From positions 124,001 through 188,000 of the forward strand of contig NZ_JAAMRE010000006.1 of NCBI RefSeq assembly GCF_013522705.1: DNA of 64,000 nt. Reading direction: 5' to 3'. This document shows, in pieces, positions 46,603 to 56,439 of this stretch. Numbering within the stretch: the first letter of the stretch is position 1; every line of letters begins with the position of its first letter. The DNA is from Pseudomonas lurida (lineage in GTDB: Bacteria; Pseudomonadota; Gammaproteobacteria; Pseudomonadales; Pseudomonadaceae). Under the pieces are notes generated by a model, which made no database searches, was not told the origin of the DNA, and worked only from the letters and a program-made list of their open reading frames with translations. The translations under genes were made by a program, and so were the position numbers.

Positions 46603-47498
46603 TGGATGCCTCGGCGCAGCCCGGCGATATCGCGCTTGGGCGGCAAGCCGAACAGTCGACTGTATTCGCGGCTGAATTGCGACGGGCTTTCATAGCCCAC
46701 CCTGAAGGCCGCGCTGGAAACGTCGTGATGCTCGTTGAGCATCAACCGGCGTGCCTCGTTCAAGCGCAACCATTTCTGATACTGCAACGGGCTCATCGCC
46801 GTCAGCTGGCGAAAGTGATGGTGGAACGTGGCCGCACTCATCTGCACGCGCGCCGCCAGCTCATCCACACGCAGCGTCGCGTCGTAGTTGAGCTTTAACC
46901 AGTCGATGGCTTTGGCGATGCGATAGCCCTGCCCGTCCACGGCACAGATGCGTCGCAGGCGACCGGCCTGATCGCTCTGCAGGAGCCGATAATGGATCTC
47001 GCGCTGGATCAACGGCGCGAGCACCGGGATAGCGGCGGGTTCATCCAGCAACGCCACCAGACGCACGAACCCATCGAGCAGGCCGCCGGTGACGGTGCCG
47101 ATACCTACGCCTGTCAATGCGGCCCGCTCACGGGTGGGCGGCGTCTCGCCCTGGGCGATCAACTCCGCAAGCATGCGCAGGTCGAGCTTGAAGGTCAGGC
47201 CCAGGCACGGCTGCTCGGCGCTGGCGCGCACCACCTCGGAATTGGCCGGAATATCCAGGGACGTCAGCAGGAAGCGCGCAGGGTCATAGCCGTAGCCATG
47301 GCCGCCGACCCACAACTGCTTTTCGCCCTGCGCCACCAGCACGATGCATGGCTCGACCATGCACACCACGGGAGGCTGCGGCCATTCACGTCGATAGAAA
47401 CCCAGGCCTGGAATCGGCATCGGGCGGTCGCCGGGGCTTGGCACATGCCGGGCAATCGACTGGATCAGCGCGTCCAGGGGCGCTTGATGGAGGTTCAT
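46599..47498 (-). CDS. AraC family regulator with AraC_N ligand domain
   Basis: This is a 299-aa transcription regulator. The N-terminal domain (about 1-175) carries FYRREWPQPPVVCMVEPCIVLVAQGEKQLWVGG, as in the PF06719 subgroup; the C-terminal region has two helix-turn-helix motifs (LRVDELAARVQMSAATFHHHFRQLTAMSPLQYQKWLRLNEARRLM and SSAAFRVGYESPSQFSREYSRLFG). It is divergent from the alpha/beta hydrolase gene at 47665, which it probably controls, as is common for this subgroup. Confidence 0.93.
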   Translation of the reverse strand: MNLHQAPLDALIQSIARHVPSPGDRPMPIPGLGFYRREWPQPPVVCMVEPCIVLVAQGEKQLWVGGHGYGYDPARFLLTSLDIPANSEVVRASAEQPCLGLTFKLDLRMLAELIAQGETPPTRERAALTGVGIGTVTGGLLDGFVRLVALLDEPAAIPVLAPLIQREIHYRLLQSDQAGRLRRICAVDGQGYRIAKAIDWLKLNYDATLRVDELAARVQMSAATFHHHFRQLTAMSPLQYQKWLRLNEARRLMLNEHHDVSSAAFRVGYESPSQFSREYSRLFGLPPKRDIAGLRRGIH

Positions 47499-47664
47499 AA
47501 GGGGCTCTCTGCTGTGGTCAGTGCACTGTAGCGCGCCACCGCGATACTGTCCCGGTGGGCACGCATGACTCAGAGGATCAGGCAAGTAATCCAGGGTAAC
47601 GCACTACAGATGCCCGGAGGTCTTGAGGACAATAGGCACACCCCTTTCCTCCAAGGATCATCCG

Positions 47665-48687
47665 ATGAAACGCCTCTTGCTCGCTCTGGGTTTGCTGGTG
47701 ACGTCTTTTTCTTCACTGGGAGCCGATATGTCCAACGGTGCCGACAACTTCTACACCAGCCCACAAGTGACCGTCGAAAAGGTCTCTTTCAATAACCAAT
47801 ACGGCCTGCGGGTGGCGGGCAATCTGTTCGTGCCCAAGCACCTCGCCCCCGGCACCCGAAGCGCCGCGCTGGTGGTCGGCCATCCCATGGGCGCGGTCAA
47901 AGAACAAAGCGCCAATCTCTACGCCACCAAAATGGCCGAACAGGGTTTTGTCACGCTGTCCCTGGACCTCTCGTTCTGGGGCGAAAGCGCCGGCCAGCCG
48001 CGCAATGCCGTGCTGCCTGACCTGTATGTCGAGGATTTTAGTGCCGCCGTGGATTTCCTGGGCACTCGGCCCATGGTCGACCGCGAACGCATCGGCGTGA
48101 TCGGTATCTGCGGCAGCGGCAGCTTCGCGATTGCGGCGGCCAAGATCGACCCGCGTTTCAAAGCCATCGCCACGGTCAGCATGTACGACATGGGCGCGGC
48201 CAACCGCAACGGTCTCAAGCACGGCATGACCCTGGAGCAACGGCGCAAGGTCCTGCTGCAGGCGGCCAACCAGCGCTATGTGGAGTTCCAGGGTGGCGAG
48301 ACCGCCTACACCGGCGGCACGCCGCTGACCCTGACCGGGGACGCCGTGGGTGACGAGTTCTACGACTTCTACCGCACCCCGCGTGGCCAGGTCACGCCCG
48401 ACGGCGCCTCGGCCCAGACCACCACGCGGCCGACGTTGACCAGCAATGTGAAGTTCATGAACTTCTATCCGTTCAATGACATCGAGACGCTGTCCCCGCG
48501 CCCATTGCTGTTGATCGCAGGTGCCGACGCACACTCCCTGGAATTCAGCGAGGACGCCTACCAGCGCGCCGCCGAACCCAAGGAACTGCTGATTATCCCA
48601 GGGGCCGGCCATGTAGACCTTTACGACCGGGTCAACCTGATTCCCTTCGCCAAGCTCGGCGCCTTCTTCAAGCGCCAATTGCAATAA
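47665..48687 (+). CDS. Exported YcjY-like alpha/beta hydrolase
   Basis: This is a 340-aa secreted hydrolase. A signal peptide (MKRLLLALGLLVTSFSSLGA) is followed by an alpha/beta hydrolase fold: VVGHPMGAVKEQSANLYA near the oxyanion hole, DLSFWGESAGQPRN, the nucleophile elbow GICGSGSF where Cys149 sits in the nucleophile position as in E. coli YcjY relatives, an Asp in IAGADAHSLEFS, and His in GAGHVDLYD. AAGGA lies before the ATG. Regulated probably by the divergent AraC gene; an MFS gene follows. Confidence 0.88.
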   Translation: MKRLLLALGLLVTSFSSLGADMSNGADNFYTSPQVTVEKVSFNNQYGLRVAGNLFVPKHLAPGTRSAALVVGHPMGAVKEQSANLYATKMAEQGFVTLSLDLSFWGESAGQPRNAVLPDLYVEDFSAAVDFLGTRPMVDRERIGVIGICGSGSFAIAAAKIDPRFKAIATVSMYDMGAANRNGLKHGMTLEQRRKVLLQAANQRYVEFQGGETAYTGGTPLTLTGDAVGDEFYDFYRTPRGQVTPDGASAQTTTRPTLTSNVKFMNFYPFNDIETLSPRPLLLIAGADAHSLEFSEDAYQRAAEPKELLIIPGAGHVDLYDRVNLIPFAKLGAFFKRQLQ

Positions 48688-48751
48688 CCGACGAGCGCGG
48701 TGGCCTGGATCACCGGGCTGCCGCCGTTTGCGCTCTACAGGATTCATGTTC

Positions 48752-49948
48752 ATGAACGCTACCCCGCATTCCCCGCGTTGGGGCGCCGTATTCGCGATGG
48801 CGCTTGCCGCTTTCACTTTGGTCGCCTCGGAATTCATGCCGGTGAGCCTGCTCACGCCGCTGGCCACGGACCTGCATATCAGCCAGGGCCAGGCCGGCCA
48901 GGGCATATCGGTGTCCGGGCTGTTCGCCCTGCTCACCAGCCTGATGATCGCCGCGGTCGCCGCGCGGATGGACCGCAAGCGCCTGCTGCTGGGCTTGACC
49001 GCGCTGATGATCGTGTCCGGCACGGTAGTGGCGATGGCGCCCAGCTTTCAGGTGTTCATGCTTGGCCGCGCGCTGATCGGCGTGGCGATCGGTGGTTTCT
49101 GGTCGTTATCGGCGGCCACTGCCATGCGCCTGGTGCCCGAGGCCCAGGTGCCGCGTGCCTTGGCGCTGGTCAATGGTGGCAACGCCTTGGCGACAGTGAT
49201 CGCGGCGCCGCTGGGCAGTTTTCTCGGCGGCATCATCGGTTGGCGCGGAGCGTTTTTCTGCGTGGTGCCGGTGGCGGTGCTGGCGTTGGTGTGGTTATGG
49301 GTGAGCCTGCCATCGATCACGTCACCGCGACGGGCCGGCACCGGCAACGTTTTTGCGTTGCTCAAGCGCACGCCGGTGGCCCTGGGCATGCTCGCCGTGA
49401 GCGCATTTTTCATGGGCCAGTTCATGTTGTTCACCTACCTGCGCCCGTTTCTGGAAGACGTGACCCACGTCAGCGTGACGCTGCTCTCGTTGATTCTGCT
49501 GGTGCTGGGCGTTGCAGGGCTGGCGGGCACGCTGCTGATCGAACGCTTTGTGCAACGCAACCTGTATCGCACCTTGACCTTGATTCCCCTGGCGATGGCC
49601 GTGATCGCCCTCGCCTTGGTGAGCTTTGGCGGTTCAGCCGTCATCACCACACTGTTGCTGGGGCTCTGGGGGCTGGTGGCCACCGCCGCGCCGGTGGGTT
49701 GGTGGACCTGGCTGGCCCGCACCCTGCCCGACGCCGCCGAAGCCGGCGGCGGCCTGATGGTGGCGATCATTCAATTGGCCATTGCGGCCGGGGCTATGCT
49801 GGGCGGCGCGGTGTTCGATCTGCTGGGCTATCAGGCTACGTTCGAACTGAGCGCGGCGGTCCTGTGCGTGGCGGCGATCCTGGCCTGGGCCACGGCCCGC
49901 GTCAGCCGGCGCGCCTGCGGCCATAACGCCGAAGGCAGTCTCGCCTGA
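48752..49948 (+). CDS. DHA1-family MFS efflux transporter
   Basis: This 398-aa protein has twelve helices and the NepI/AraJ-like start AFTLVASEFMPVSLLTPLATDLHISQGQAGQGISVSGLFALLTS, then MLGRALIGVAIGGFWSLSAATAMRLVP. These exporters handle nucleosides, sugars or drugs; the substrate cannot be set from sequence. The ATG at 48752 is preferred because AGGA lies 9 nt upstream. It is 65 bp behind the hydrolase gene and may be in the same operon. Confidence 0.88.
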   Translation: MNATPHSPRWGAVFAMALAAFTLVASEFMPVSLLTPLATDLHISQGQAGQGISVSGLFALLTSLMIAAVAARMDRKRLLLGLTALMIVSGTVVAMAPSFQVFMLGRALIGVAIGGFWSLSAATAMRLVPEAQVPRALALVNGGNALATVIAAPLGSFLGGIIGWRGAFFCVVPVAVLALVWLWVSLPSITSPRRAGTGNVFALLKRTPVALGMLAVSAFFMGQFMLFTYLRPFLEDVTHVSVTLLSLILLVLGVAGLAGTLLIERFVQRNLYRTLTLIPLAMAVIALALVSFGGSAVITTLLLGLWGLVATAAPVGWWTWLARTLPDAAEAGGGLMVAIIQLAIAAGAMLGGAVFDLLGYQATFELSAAVLCVAAILAWATARVSRRACGHNAEGSLA

Positions 49949-50022
49949 GTTGCTAAATATTTCTGAGGGAGCGCCGATAAACTGTCATATCCATGACTTG
50001 CAGCGACGCCCTGCGGGAAATA

Positions 50023-52575
50023 ATGCCAAATACTCTCGCTCCTATCGTCCGTACCCTCTCCACCCGCACCAGCCTTTCGCTGACCCGCACCTCACTGCTC
50101 AATTTCATGGCCTTGTTGGCGTGTGTGTTTATCGCAGCGGCTTATTCTCTGGTGTACATCGCGCACGACCTGGACCACACCGAGCAGGTCGAAAGCGCTT
50201 TTTATACGCGCAAAGCCATGCAGTCGCTGGAAAAATCCCTGCGCTTGACCGTCAAGGACTACGCGTTCTGGAGCGATGCCTACAAGCATCTGCACGTCAC
50301 CGTCGACACGGAATGGGCCTACGTGCGTGAAAACGTCGGCCCGACGCTCTTCAAGGATTTCGGCTTCCAGGGGCTGTTTGTGGTCAACGAGGCCGACCAG
50401 ACGGTCTACGCCGTGGTCGAGGGCGAAATGCAGAGCGTCGAACTCAGCCAATGGCTGGGGCAGCCCATCACCGGCATTCTTGAGCAGGCCCGCGCCGGTG
50501 CCGAGGACCAGGCTCCGGTCACGCGTTTTATCAACGTACGCGGCAGCCCCGCGCTGGTGGCCGCCGCAGCCATCACCCCAGGCACCGATCCCACGGTCAC
50601 CGTCGATGGCCGGCTGCCCTCGGTGCTGGTGTTCGTCGACCTGCTCACCGCCGACAAGCTGGCGCTAATCGGCCGTGAATTCGGCGTGAACAATCTGCAC
50701 ATCGCCACGCCCGATGACATCGGCAATGTGCTGCTGGTGCCCCTGGGCGAAAACGGCGACGCCGGCAGCCTGCATTGGGACCCCGAACGTCCCGGCCTGC
50801 GCCTTATAGGCATTGGCCTGCCGCTGCTGAGCCTGGCCGCATTGCTGGTGTGCCTGATGGCCTGGGTGATTTCACGCCGGGCCACGGCGGACGCCCTGGC
50901 CCTGGATGCCAGCCATGCCTCGCTGCAGAACAGCCAGAACGCCTTGGCCACCAGCGAAGCGCGTTTTCGCGACGTGGTGGAGGCCAGCTCCGACTGGGTC
51001 TGGGAAATCGACGCACACTGGCGCTTCACTTACCTGTCGGAGCGTTTCCAGAGTGTCACCGGGCTGGACCGCCACGCCTGGATCGGCGCGGCCATGGTTG
51101 ACCTGCTCGGCACCGAGGCAGGCCTGCTCTCGCAATGGCTGGGCGACCCCGAGCGCCGTCCGGACTTGAGCCTGCAATGTCGCTACGTAGATGCCCAGGG
51201 CCAGGAGCGCATGACCCGCCTGGCCGCGCGGGAAATGCCTTGTGGGGGGTTTCGTGGCACCGCGACGGACGTCACCGAAGAAGTCGAGGCACGCCGGCGT
51301 ATCGAGTTCCTGTCCCAGCATGACGCGCTCACCGGGCTGGCCAACCGCACGCGCCTGCAGGCATTCCTCAATGGCAAGCTCAAGACCTTGCCATCTCCGG
51401 ACCGTCCGCTGGTGATGCTCAGCCTGGACCTGGACCGCTTCAAACCGGTCAACGACCTGCTCGGTCACGCCGCCGGCGACCGGGTGCTCAACGAGGTCTC
51501 CGGGCGCCTGGCCGATTGTGTACGCCACGGCGACCTGGTGGCCAGGGTCGGCGGCGATGAGTTTGTGTTGATCCTCAGCGATGCCGGCACCCAGGACGAG
51601 GTCGAGAACCTGTGTCGACGCTTGATCGCCTCCATCGAGCAGGCCGTGCGGATCGACGAGCAGGAGGTGTTTATCAGCGCCAGCATCGGTATCGCCCTGG
51701 CGCCCAATGACGCCGGCAACGTAACCGAGCTGTTGCGCTATGCCGACATTGCGCTCTATGAAGCCAAGTCCGCGGGGCGTAATACCTGGCGTTTCTACTC
51801 CGGGGAAATGAACGCGCGGATCATCGAGCGGCGCCGCCTGGAAAGCGACCTGCGCTTCGCGATCAAGCACGCCGAACTGCGCCTGCACTTCCAGCCGCGT
51901 TACCGCATCACCGACGGGCAAATGGTCGGCGCCGAAGCACTGGTGCGTTGGCAACATCCGGTGCGTGGGCTGATCGCGCCGGACACATTTATTCCGATTG
52001 CCGAAGAGTCCGGGCTGATCCTGGCGCTGAGCGACTGGGTCCTGGAAACGGCCTGTGCTTATGCGGCGCGCTGGCCGGACCTGCTGTTTGTGTCGGTGAA
52101 CCTGTCGCCCACCGAGTTCAAGCGCGGCAATCTGGTGGAGCGCGTGCAGCAGGCGTTGCAGGCCTCGGGCATTGATCCGGCGCGGGTCGAGCTGGAAATC
52201 ACCGAAAGCGTGATGCTCGAAGACGCTCCCGGCGCGCTGGAAGTGATGCATGCCCTCAAGCAGCTTGGGGTGCGCATCGCCATGGACGATTTCGGCACCG
52301 GCTATTCATCGCTGAGCTACCTGCGCGCGTTTCCGTTCGACGGCCTGAAGATCGACCGCAGCTTTCTCAATCGCCTGGAAGAAAGCGAGGATGACAAGGC
52401 TATTATCCAGGCCATCGTCGGCCTGGGTCGCGCACTGTCGCTGACGGTAACCGCCGAAGGCATCGAGACCGCCGAACACTTGGCGATGCTCAAGTCGGTG
52501 GCCTGTGACGAGGGCCAGGGCTATTTCCTGAGCCGCCCGCTGGACATCACTGCGTTCCATGGGTTGCTGGGCTGA
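50023..52575 (+). CDS. Membrane GGDEF-EAL protein with CHASE4-like and PAS domains
   Basis: This is a c-di-GMP turnover protein of about 850 aa. In order: TM1 (about 20-45), a CHASE4-like periplasmic sensor (about 50-260) with KDYAFWSDAYKHL, TM2 (about 266-288), PAS (about 310-425, FRDVVEASSDWVWEIDAHWRFTYLSERF), GGDEF domain with an intact RVGGDEFVLIL, and EAL domain with intact AEALVRW, DDFGTGYSSL, LKIDRSF and AEGIET. Both synthesis and breakdown activities are possible. ATG 50023 is chosen (GGGA just upstream); 49993 is an alternative start. Confidence 0.92.
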   Translation: MPNTLAPIVRTLSTRTSLSLTRTSLLNFMALLACVFIAAAYSLVYIAHDLDHTEQVESAFYTRKAMQSLEKSLRLTVKDYAFWSDAYKHLHVTVDTEWAYVRENVGPTLFKDFGFQGLFVVNEADQTVYAVVEGEMQSVELSQWLGQPITGILEQARAGAEDQAPVTRFINVRGSPALVAAAAITPGTDPTVTVDGRLPSVLVFVDLLTADKLALIGREFGVNNLHIATPDDIGNVLLVPLGENGDAGSLHWDPERPGLRLIGIGLPLLSLAALLVCLMAWVISRRATADALALDASHASLQNSQNALATSEARFRDVVEASSDWVWEIDAHWRFTYLSERFQSVTGLDRHAWIGAAMVDLLGTEAGLLSQWLGDPERRPDLSLQCRYVDAQGQERMTRLAAREMPCGGFRGTATDVTEEVEARRRIEFLSQHDALTGLANRTRLQAFLNGKLKTLPSPDRPLVMLSLDLDRFKPVNDLLGHAAGDRVLNEVSGRLADCVRHGDLVARVGGDEFVLILSDAGTQDEVENLCRRLIASIEQAVRIDEQEVFISASIGIALAPNDAGNVTELLRYADIALYEAKSAGRNTWRFYSGEMNARIIERRRLESDLRFAIKHAELRLHFQPRYRITDGQMVGAEALVRWQHPVRGLIAPDTFIPIAEESGLILALSDWVLETACAYAARWPDLLFVSVNLSPTEFKRGNLVERVQQALQASGIDPARVELEITESVMLEDAPGALEVMHALKQLGVRIAMDDFGTGYSSLSYLRAFPFDGLKIDRSFLNRLEESEDDKAIIQAIVGLGRALSLTVTAEGIETAEHLAMLKSVACDEGQGYFLSRPLDITAFHGLLG

Positions 52576-52584
52576 CGCGACGGC

Positions 52585-53358
52585 TTAGGTAAAAAACTGA
52601 CTCGGCGTTTTGCCGAACTGTTTCTTGAACATGCTGGTGAAGGCGCTGGGGCTGTCGTAGCCCAGCGTCAGCGCCACGTCGATGATTTTCTCGCCCAGCG
52701 CAATGCGCTCCAATGCCAGTAACAGGCGCGCCTGCTGGCGCCACTGCCCGAAGGTCATACCGGTGTCTTTGCGGAACAGACGCTGGATGGTTTTCTGGTC
52801 CAGCGCCAGCCGCGCGCTCCAGTGGGCGACGGTGGAGGCATCACCGGGATCGTGCTGCCAGGCCTCGCAGATCTGCCGGATACGCGGGTCGGCCGGCTGC
52901 GGCAGCGACAGTGGCAAGGCCGGTAACAACGCCAGCTCATCCAGGATCAAGTGCATGATGCGCGCGTCCCGCGAGTCTTCTGCGTACGGCGGCTTGAGGC
53001 TGACCGATGCCTTGATCAGCTCGCTCAGCAGCGGCGAAATGCTCACCGCCTTGGTCTCGCTCGGCAAATTCGGGAAACTTTCGGGACGCACGAACACGCT
53101 GCGCATTTTCAACGCGCCCACGCAGCGCAGGGAATGAACATGACCGCTGGGCATCCAGAAACCGCGATGGGGCGGCACGGTCCACTGGTTGTGCGCCGAA
53201 TGCACCACCATCACACCCTCGGTGGCGTACAACAGTTGGTGCTTCTCGTGACTGTGGTCGGGGATCACCCAGTTTTCCGGGTAGTCGGTGGCCGAACTGA
53301 TCACGGCCCAGTCGCCCTCGTCGATCTCGCGCAGGAATGTGTCCAGTGATTTGATCAT
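52585..53358 (-). CDS. AraC family regulator (NimR-like) beside fsr
   Basis: This 257-aa regulator has an N-terminal cupin-like ligand domain (WVIPDHSHEKHQLLYATEGVMVVHS, PPHRGFWMPSGHVHSLRC) and a C-terminal AraC helix-turn-helix (LDQKTIQRLFRKDTGMTFGQWRQQARLLLALERIA, DVALTLGYDSPSAFTSMFKKQFG). ATG 53358 is chosen from an AAGGGC Shine-Dalgarno; the frame extends upstream to 53430. The gene is divergent from the Fsr-like transporter and is its likely regulator. Confidence 0.93.
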   Translation of the reverse strand: MIKSLDTFLREIDEGDWAVISSATDYPENWVIPDHSHEKHQLLYATEGVMVVHSAHNQWTVPPHRGFWMPSGHVHSLRCVGALKMRSVFVRPESFPNLPSETKAVSISPLLSELIKASVSLKPPYAEDSRDARIMHLILDELALLPALPLSLPQPADPRIRQICEAWQHDPGDASTVAHWSARLALDQKTIQRLFRKDTGMTFGQWRQQARLLLALERIALGEKIIDVALTLGYDSPSAFTSMFKKQFGKTPSQFFT

Positions 53359-53509
53359 TTCGCCCTTTTTGCAATGATTGCCGCCCCAATTACGCGAGAC
53401 AGGCATTTGCGCCGAATCTAGCATAAACACCGCGTCCAGATAGAGAGCAGCGATTCATAGCATCGCTGCCCGTCTCCACACCGTTTGCTGCCTTGTATGG
53501 AATGCCTGC

Positions 53510-54721
53510 ATGTCGACCCTGACCGCCTCACCTGTCGCCACCCCGAGCCCACCCCAAGCCAGTCCGCTGGTGCTGCGCGTCATCGGCGCCTGCGCCCTGG
53601 CGCACCTGATCAATGACCTGATCCAGGCGGTGCTGCCGTCGATCTATCCGATGCTCAAGGCCAACTATGGGTTGAGCTTTACCCAGGTGGGCATGATCAC
53701 CCTCACCTTCCAGCTCACCGCTTCGCTGCTGCAGCCGTGGATCGGCTATCACACCGACCGTCATCCCAAACCGTGGCTGCTGCCGGCCGGCATGGTCTGT
53801 ACGTTGGTCGGCATCCTGCTGCTGGCGTTTGTCGGCAGCTTCGCGGCGATCCTGCTCGCCGCCGGCCTGGTGGGCGTGGGCTCGTCGACCTTTCACCCGG
53901 AAACCTCGCGCGTCGCGCGCCTGGCCTCCGGCGGTCGCTACGGCCTGGCGCAATCGACCTTCCAGGTCGGCGGCAACACCGGCAGCGCATTCGGCCCGCT
54001 GCTGGCGGCGGCGATTATCATCCCCTACGGCCAGGACCATATCGCCTGGTTCGGCCTGTTTGCGGTGTTCGCCATCGGCGTGTTGTATGGCTTGAGCCGC
54101 TGGTATCGCAACCACCTCAACCTGTTCAAGCTAAAGCAGGGCGGCCAGGCCACCCACGGCCTGTCCAAGGGCCGCGTGACGTTTGCCCTGGTGGTGCTCG
54201 CGGTGCTGGTATTTTCCAAGTACTTCTACATGTCCAGCCTGACCAGCTACTTCACCTTCTACCTGATCGAAAAATTCCACCTGTCGGTGGCCAATTCCCA
54301 GCTGTACCTGTTCCTGTTCCTCGGTGCAGTGGCCGCGGGCACGTTCTTCGGCGGGCCGATCGGCGATCGCATCGGGCGCAAGAAAGTCATCTGGTTCTCG
54401 ATCCTCGGCGCCGCGCCGTTCACCCTGGCGCTGCCCTATGTCGACCTGTTCTGGACCGCCGTGCTCAGCGTGGTGATCGGTTTTATCCTGGCCTCCGCGT
54501 TCTCGGCCATCGTGGTGTTCGCCCAGGAGCTGGTGCCGGGCAATGTCGGCATGATCGCCGGCATCTTCTTTGGCCTGATGTTCGGCTTCAGCGGGATCGG
54601 CGCAGCCTTGCTCGGCCTGCTGGCGGACAACCACGGCATCGAATATGTCTACAAGCTGTGTTCGTTCCTGCCGTTGGTGGGGATACTCACGGTGCTGCTG
54701 CCGTCGACTAAAGGGGTTTGA
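53510..54721 (+). CDS. fsr: Fsr-like MFS drug exporter (fosmidomycin resistance family)
   Basis: This 403-aa transporter matches E. coli Fsr in size and in signature stretches: ACALAHLINDLIQAVLPSIYPMLKANYGLSFTQVGMITLTFQLTASLLQPWIGYHTDRHP, then SSTFHPETSRVARLASGGRYGLAQSTFQVGGNTGSAFGPLLAA. It has twelve predicted helices and exports fosmidomycin and perhaps other compounds. The divergent AraC gene is the probable regulator. Which compound is relevant for this organism is unknown. Confidence 0.92.
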   Translation: MSTLTASPVATPSPPQASPLVLRVIGACALAHLINDLIQAVLPSIYPMLKANYGLSFTQVGMITLTFQLTASLLQPWIGYHTDRHPKPWLLPAGMVCTLVGILLLAFVGSFAAILLAAGLVGVGSSTFHPETSRVARLASGGRYGLAQSTFQVGGNTGSAFGPLLAAAIIIPYGQDHIAWFGLFAVFAIGVLYGLSRWYRNHLNLFKLKQGGQATHGLSKGRVTFALVVLAVLVFSKYFYMSSLTSYFTFYLIEKFHLSVANSQLYLFLFLGAVAAGTFFGGPIGDRIGRKKVIWFSILGAAPFTLALPYVDLFWTAVLSVVIGFILASAFSAIVVFAQELVPGNVGMIAGIFFGLMFGFSGIGAALLGLLADNHGIEYVYKLCSFLPLVGILTVLLPSTKGV

Positions 54722-54827
54722 CCGCCGGCCATCGGATGGCGGTATGCCATTACGGTTTATGTTCTGAAAAACCTGTGTGTGCGCTTACAATTCGCGTTTA
54801 AACGCACACCAGGCAGTTCTGCACGCT

Positions 54828-55988
54828 ATGACGCTCGACCCACCCACGATCCTGGCCCTGACCGTCGCCCTGGCGGCCGCGGCTGCACTTTACCTGTTGA
54901 TTGAATGGCGCAGTGTGCGCGAACCCTCCTTGCTCTGTTGGAGCGCCGGTTTCGCCACCATCACCGTCGGCTCGACCCTGGCGCTGCTGCGTATCAATGG
55001 CTACCTGGTGATCGGCATCTGGTTCGCCAACGGTTTGCTGGTGAGCGCACATTTTCTGTTTTTGCTCGGGGTGGCGCGGTTTACCCAAGTGCGTTTGTCA
55101 GCGCTTTGGGCACTGATGCTGCCGGTCTGGCTTGGCATGCTGATGCTGCCGGCCGACCTGCCGTGGTCAAAGGCGATGTTGGCGGTGCAGTCGCTGCTGG
55201 TGGCGTTGCCGACGTTGCGCGCCAGTTCTCTGCTGCGTCCCCATGGCAAATCCCTGAGCGTCGGCGCGGTGCAACTGCGCTATGTTTTATTGATTCATGG
55301 CGCTTTCTACGTGGCCAAGGCTGCGTCGGCGGTGGTTCCCGGCACCTTGATCGACCTCGCGGCGTTCAAGGGCGAAATCATCCAGGTGTCACTGGTGGAA
55401 GGCGCCATGGCGATCATGCTGATTGCGCTGTCGATGACCGGCTCGGAACGCTATCGCCGCGAACAGCACATCGCCCGCCTCGCCGCCCGCGACCCGCTCA
55501 CCGCGCTCTACAACCGCCGCGCCCTGAACCTGCGCGCGCCACGCCTGCTGGCCCAGGCGTCGGCCGCACAACCGGGCGCACTGCTGCTGATCGACATCGA
55601 TCACTTCAAAAGCGTCAACGACCTGCATGGTCACAGCGCCGGTGACCACCTGCTGATCGCATTGAGTGAAATGATCCGCAGCGTCACCCCCGACGGCGCC
55701 TTGGCCGCGCGCCTGGGCGGTGACGAATTCGCCATCCTGCTCAATGCCACCAGTGCGCAGGGGATCGTGGAACTGGGCAATCAACTACGCGGGCAATTCC
55801 AACAACTGGCCTGCCAACGCTTCACCACGCCGCAACCGGTGACACTGAGCATCGGCGCCCTGCTGTTCGACCAACCGCCGGCCAGCCTGGCGGCGTTGAT
55901 CGAACAGGGGGATGCCACGTTGTATGAATCCAAGCGAGGTGGGCGTGACCGGATTCAGTTGGTGAGTGGGACGGGGGCTGGCGTTTGA
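54828..55988 (+). CDS. Membrane-bound diguanylate cyclase (GGDEF)
   Basis: This 386-aa protein has an N-terminal membrane region of about six or seven helices (to about residue 205), then a GGDEF domain with DPLTALYNRRALN, IDIDHFKSVNDLHGHSAGDHLL and an intact LGGDEFAIL. It should make c-di-GMP. I see no RxxD inhibitory site just before the GGDEF motif, so feedback control may be absent. The ATG at 54828 is preferred to the more distant ATG at 54777. Confidence 0.9.
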   Translation: MTLDPPTILALTVALAAAAALYLLIEWRSVREPSLLCWSAGFATITVGSTLALLRINGYLVIGIWFANGLLVSAHFLFLLGVARFTQVRLSALWALMLPVWLGMLMLPADLPWSKAMLAVQSLLVALPTLRASSLLRPHGKSLSVGAVQLRYVLLIHGAFYVAKAASAVVPGTLIDLAAFKGEIIQVSLVEGAMAIMLIALSMTGSERYRREQHIARLAARDPLTALYNRRALNLRAPRLLAQASAAQPGALLLIDIDHFKSVNDLHGHSAGDHLLIALSEMIRSVTPDGALAARLGGDEFAILLNATSAQGIVELGNQLRGQFQQLACQRFTTPQPVTLSIGALLFDQPPASLAALIEQGDATLYESKRGGRDRIQLVSGTGAGV

Positions 55989-56047
55989 GGCGCCGACTGT
56001 TGTGCTGAGCCGATTCGCTACCGCAAGCAGCATCTACCAGAGCGGAG

Positions 56048-56362
56048 CTATCTGCGCGCTGGCGGGGTAAAACCCTTCACCACGAGATACAACAACGGCC
56101 CCACCGATACGAACACCGCCGTCAGCAACCAGTACGGCAGCACCGACACCATCGGCCGCCCGCGCCGACGCGTATCGCGATACATCCACACGCAGGCCAG
56201 CACTGCCATCAAGTACAGGTCGATAACCACCTGCGCCGTGTCCGGGCGTGACAGCAGTTGCCGGCCAAAAGCCAATAGCGATTGCTCGGCAGTGAGCAGG
56301 GTCACAAGGGTATACAGGGAAAACCCCAGCAACGCGGCCAGGGCAATGAAAGGTCTGTGCAT
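56048..56362 (-). CDS. Small DUF2834-like membrane protein
   Basis: This is a 104-aa inner membrane protein with three predicted helices (about 4-26, 40-58, 72-96) and a basic loop (YRDTRRRGRP) between the second and third, fitting DUF2834. GGAG lies 7 nt before the ATG. It is divergent from the XRE regulator gene. No function is known. Confidence 0.8.
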   Translation of the reverse strand: MHRPFIALAALLGFSLYTLVTLLTAEQSLLAFGRQLLSRPDTAQVVIDLYLMAVLACVWMYRDTRRRGRPMVSVLPYWLLTAVFVSVGPLLYLVVKGFTPPARR

Positions 56363-56439
56363 AGTCTGCTCCTTGATGTGATCGAGCATCACCCTAGTGA
56401 TAAGGTGACGCTCCTCGCAATGACCAAGGAGGTCATGAA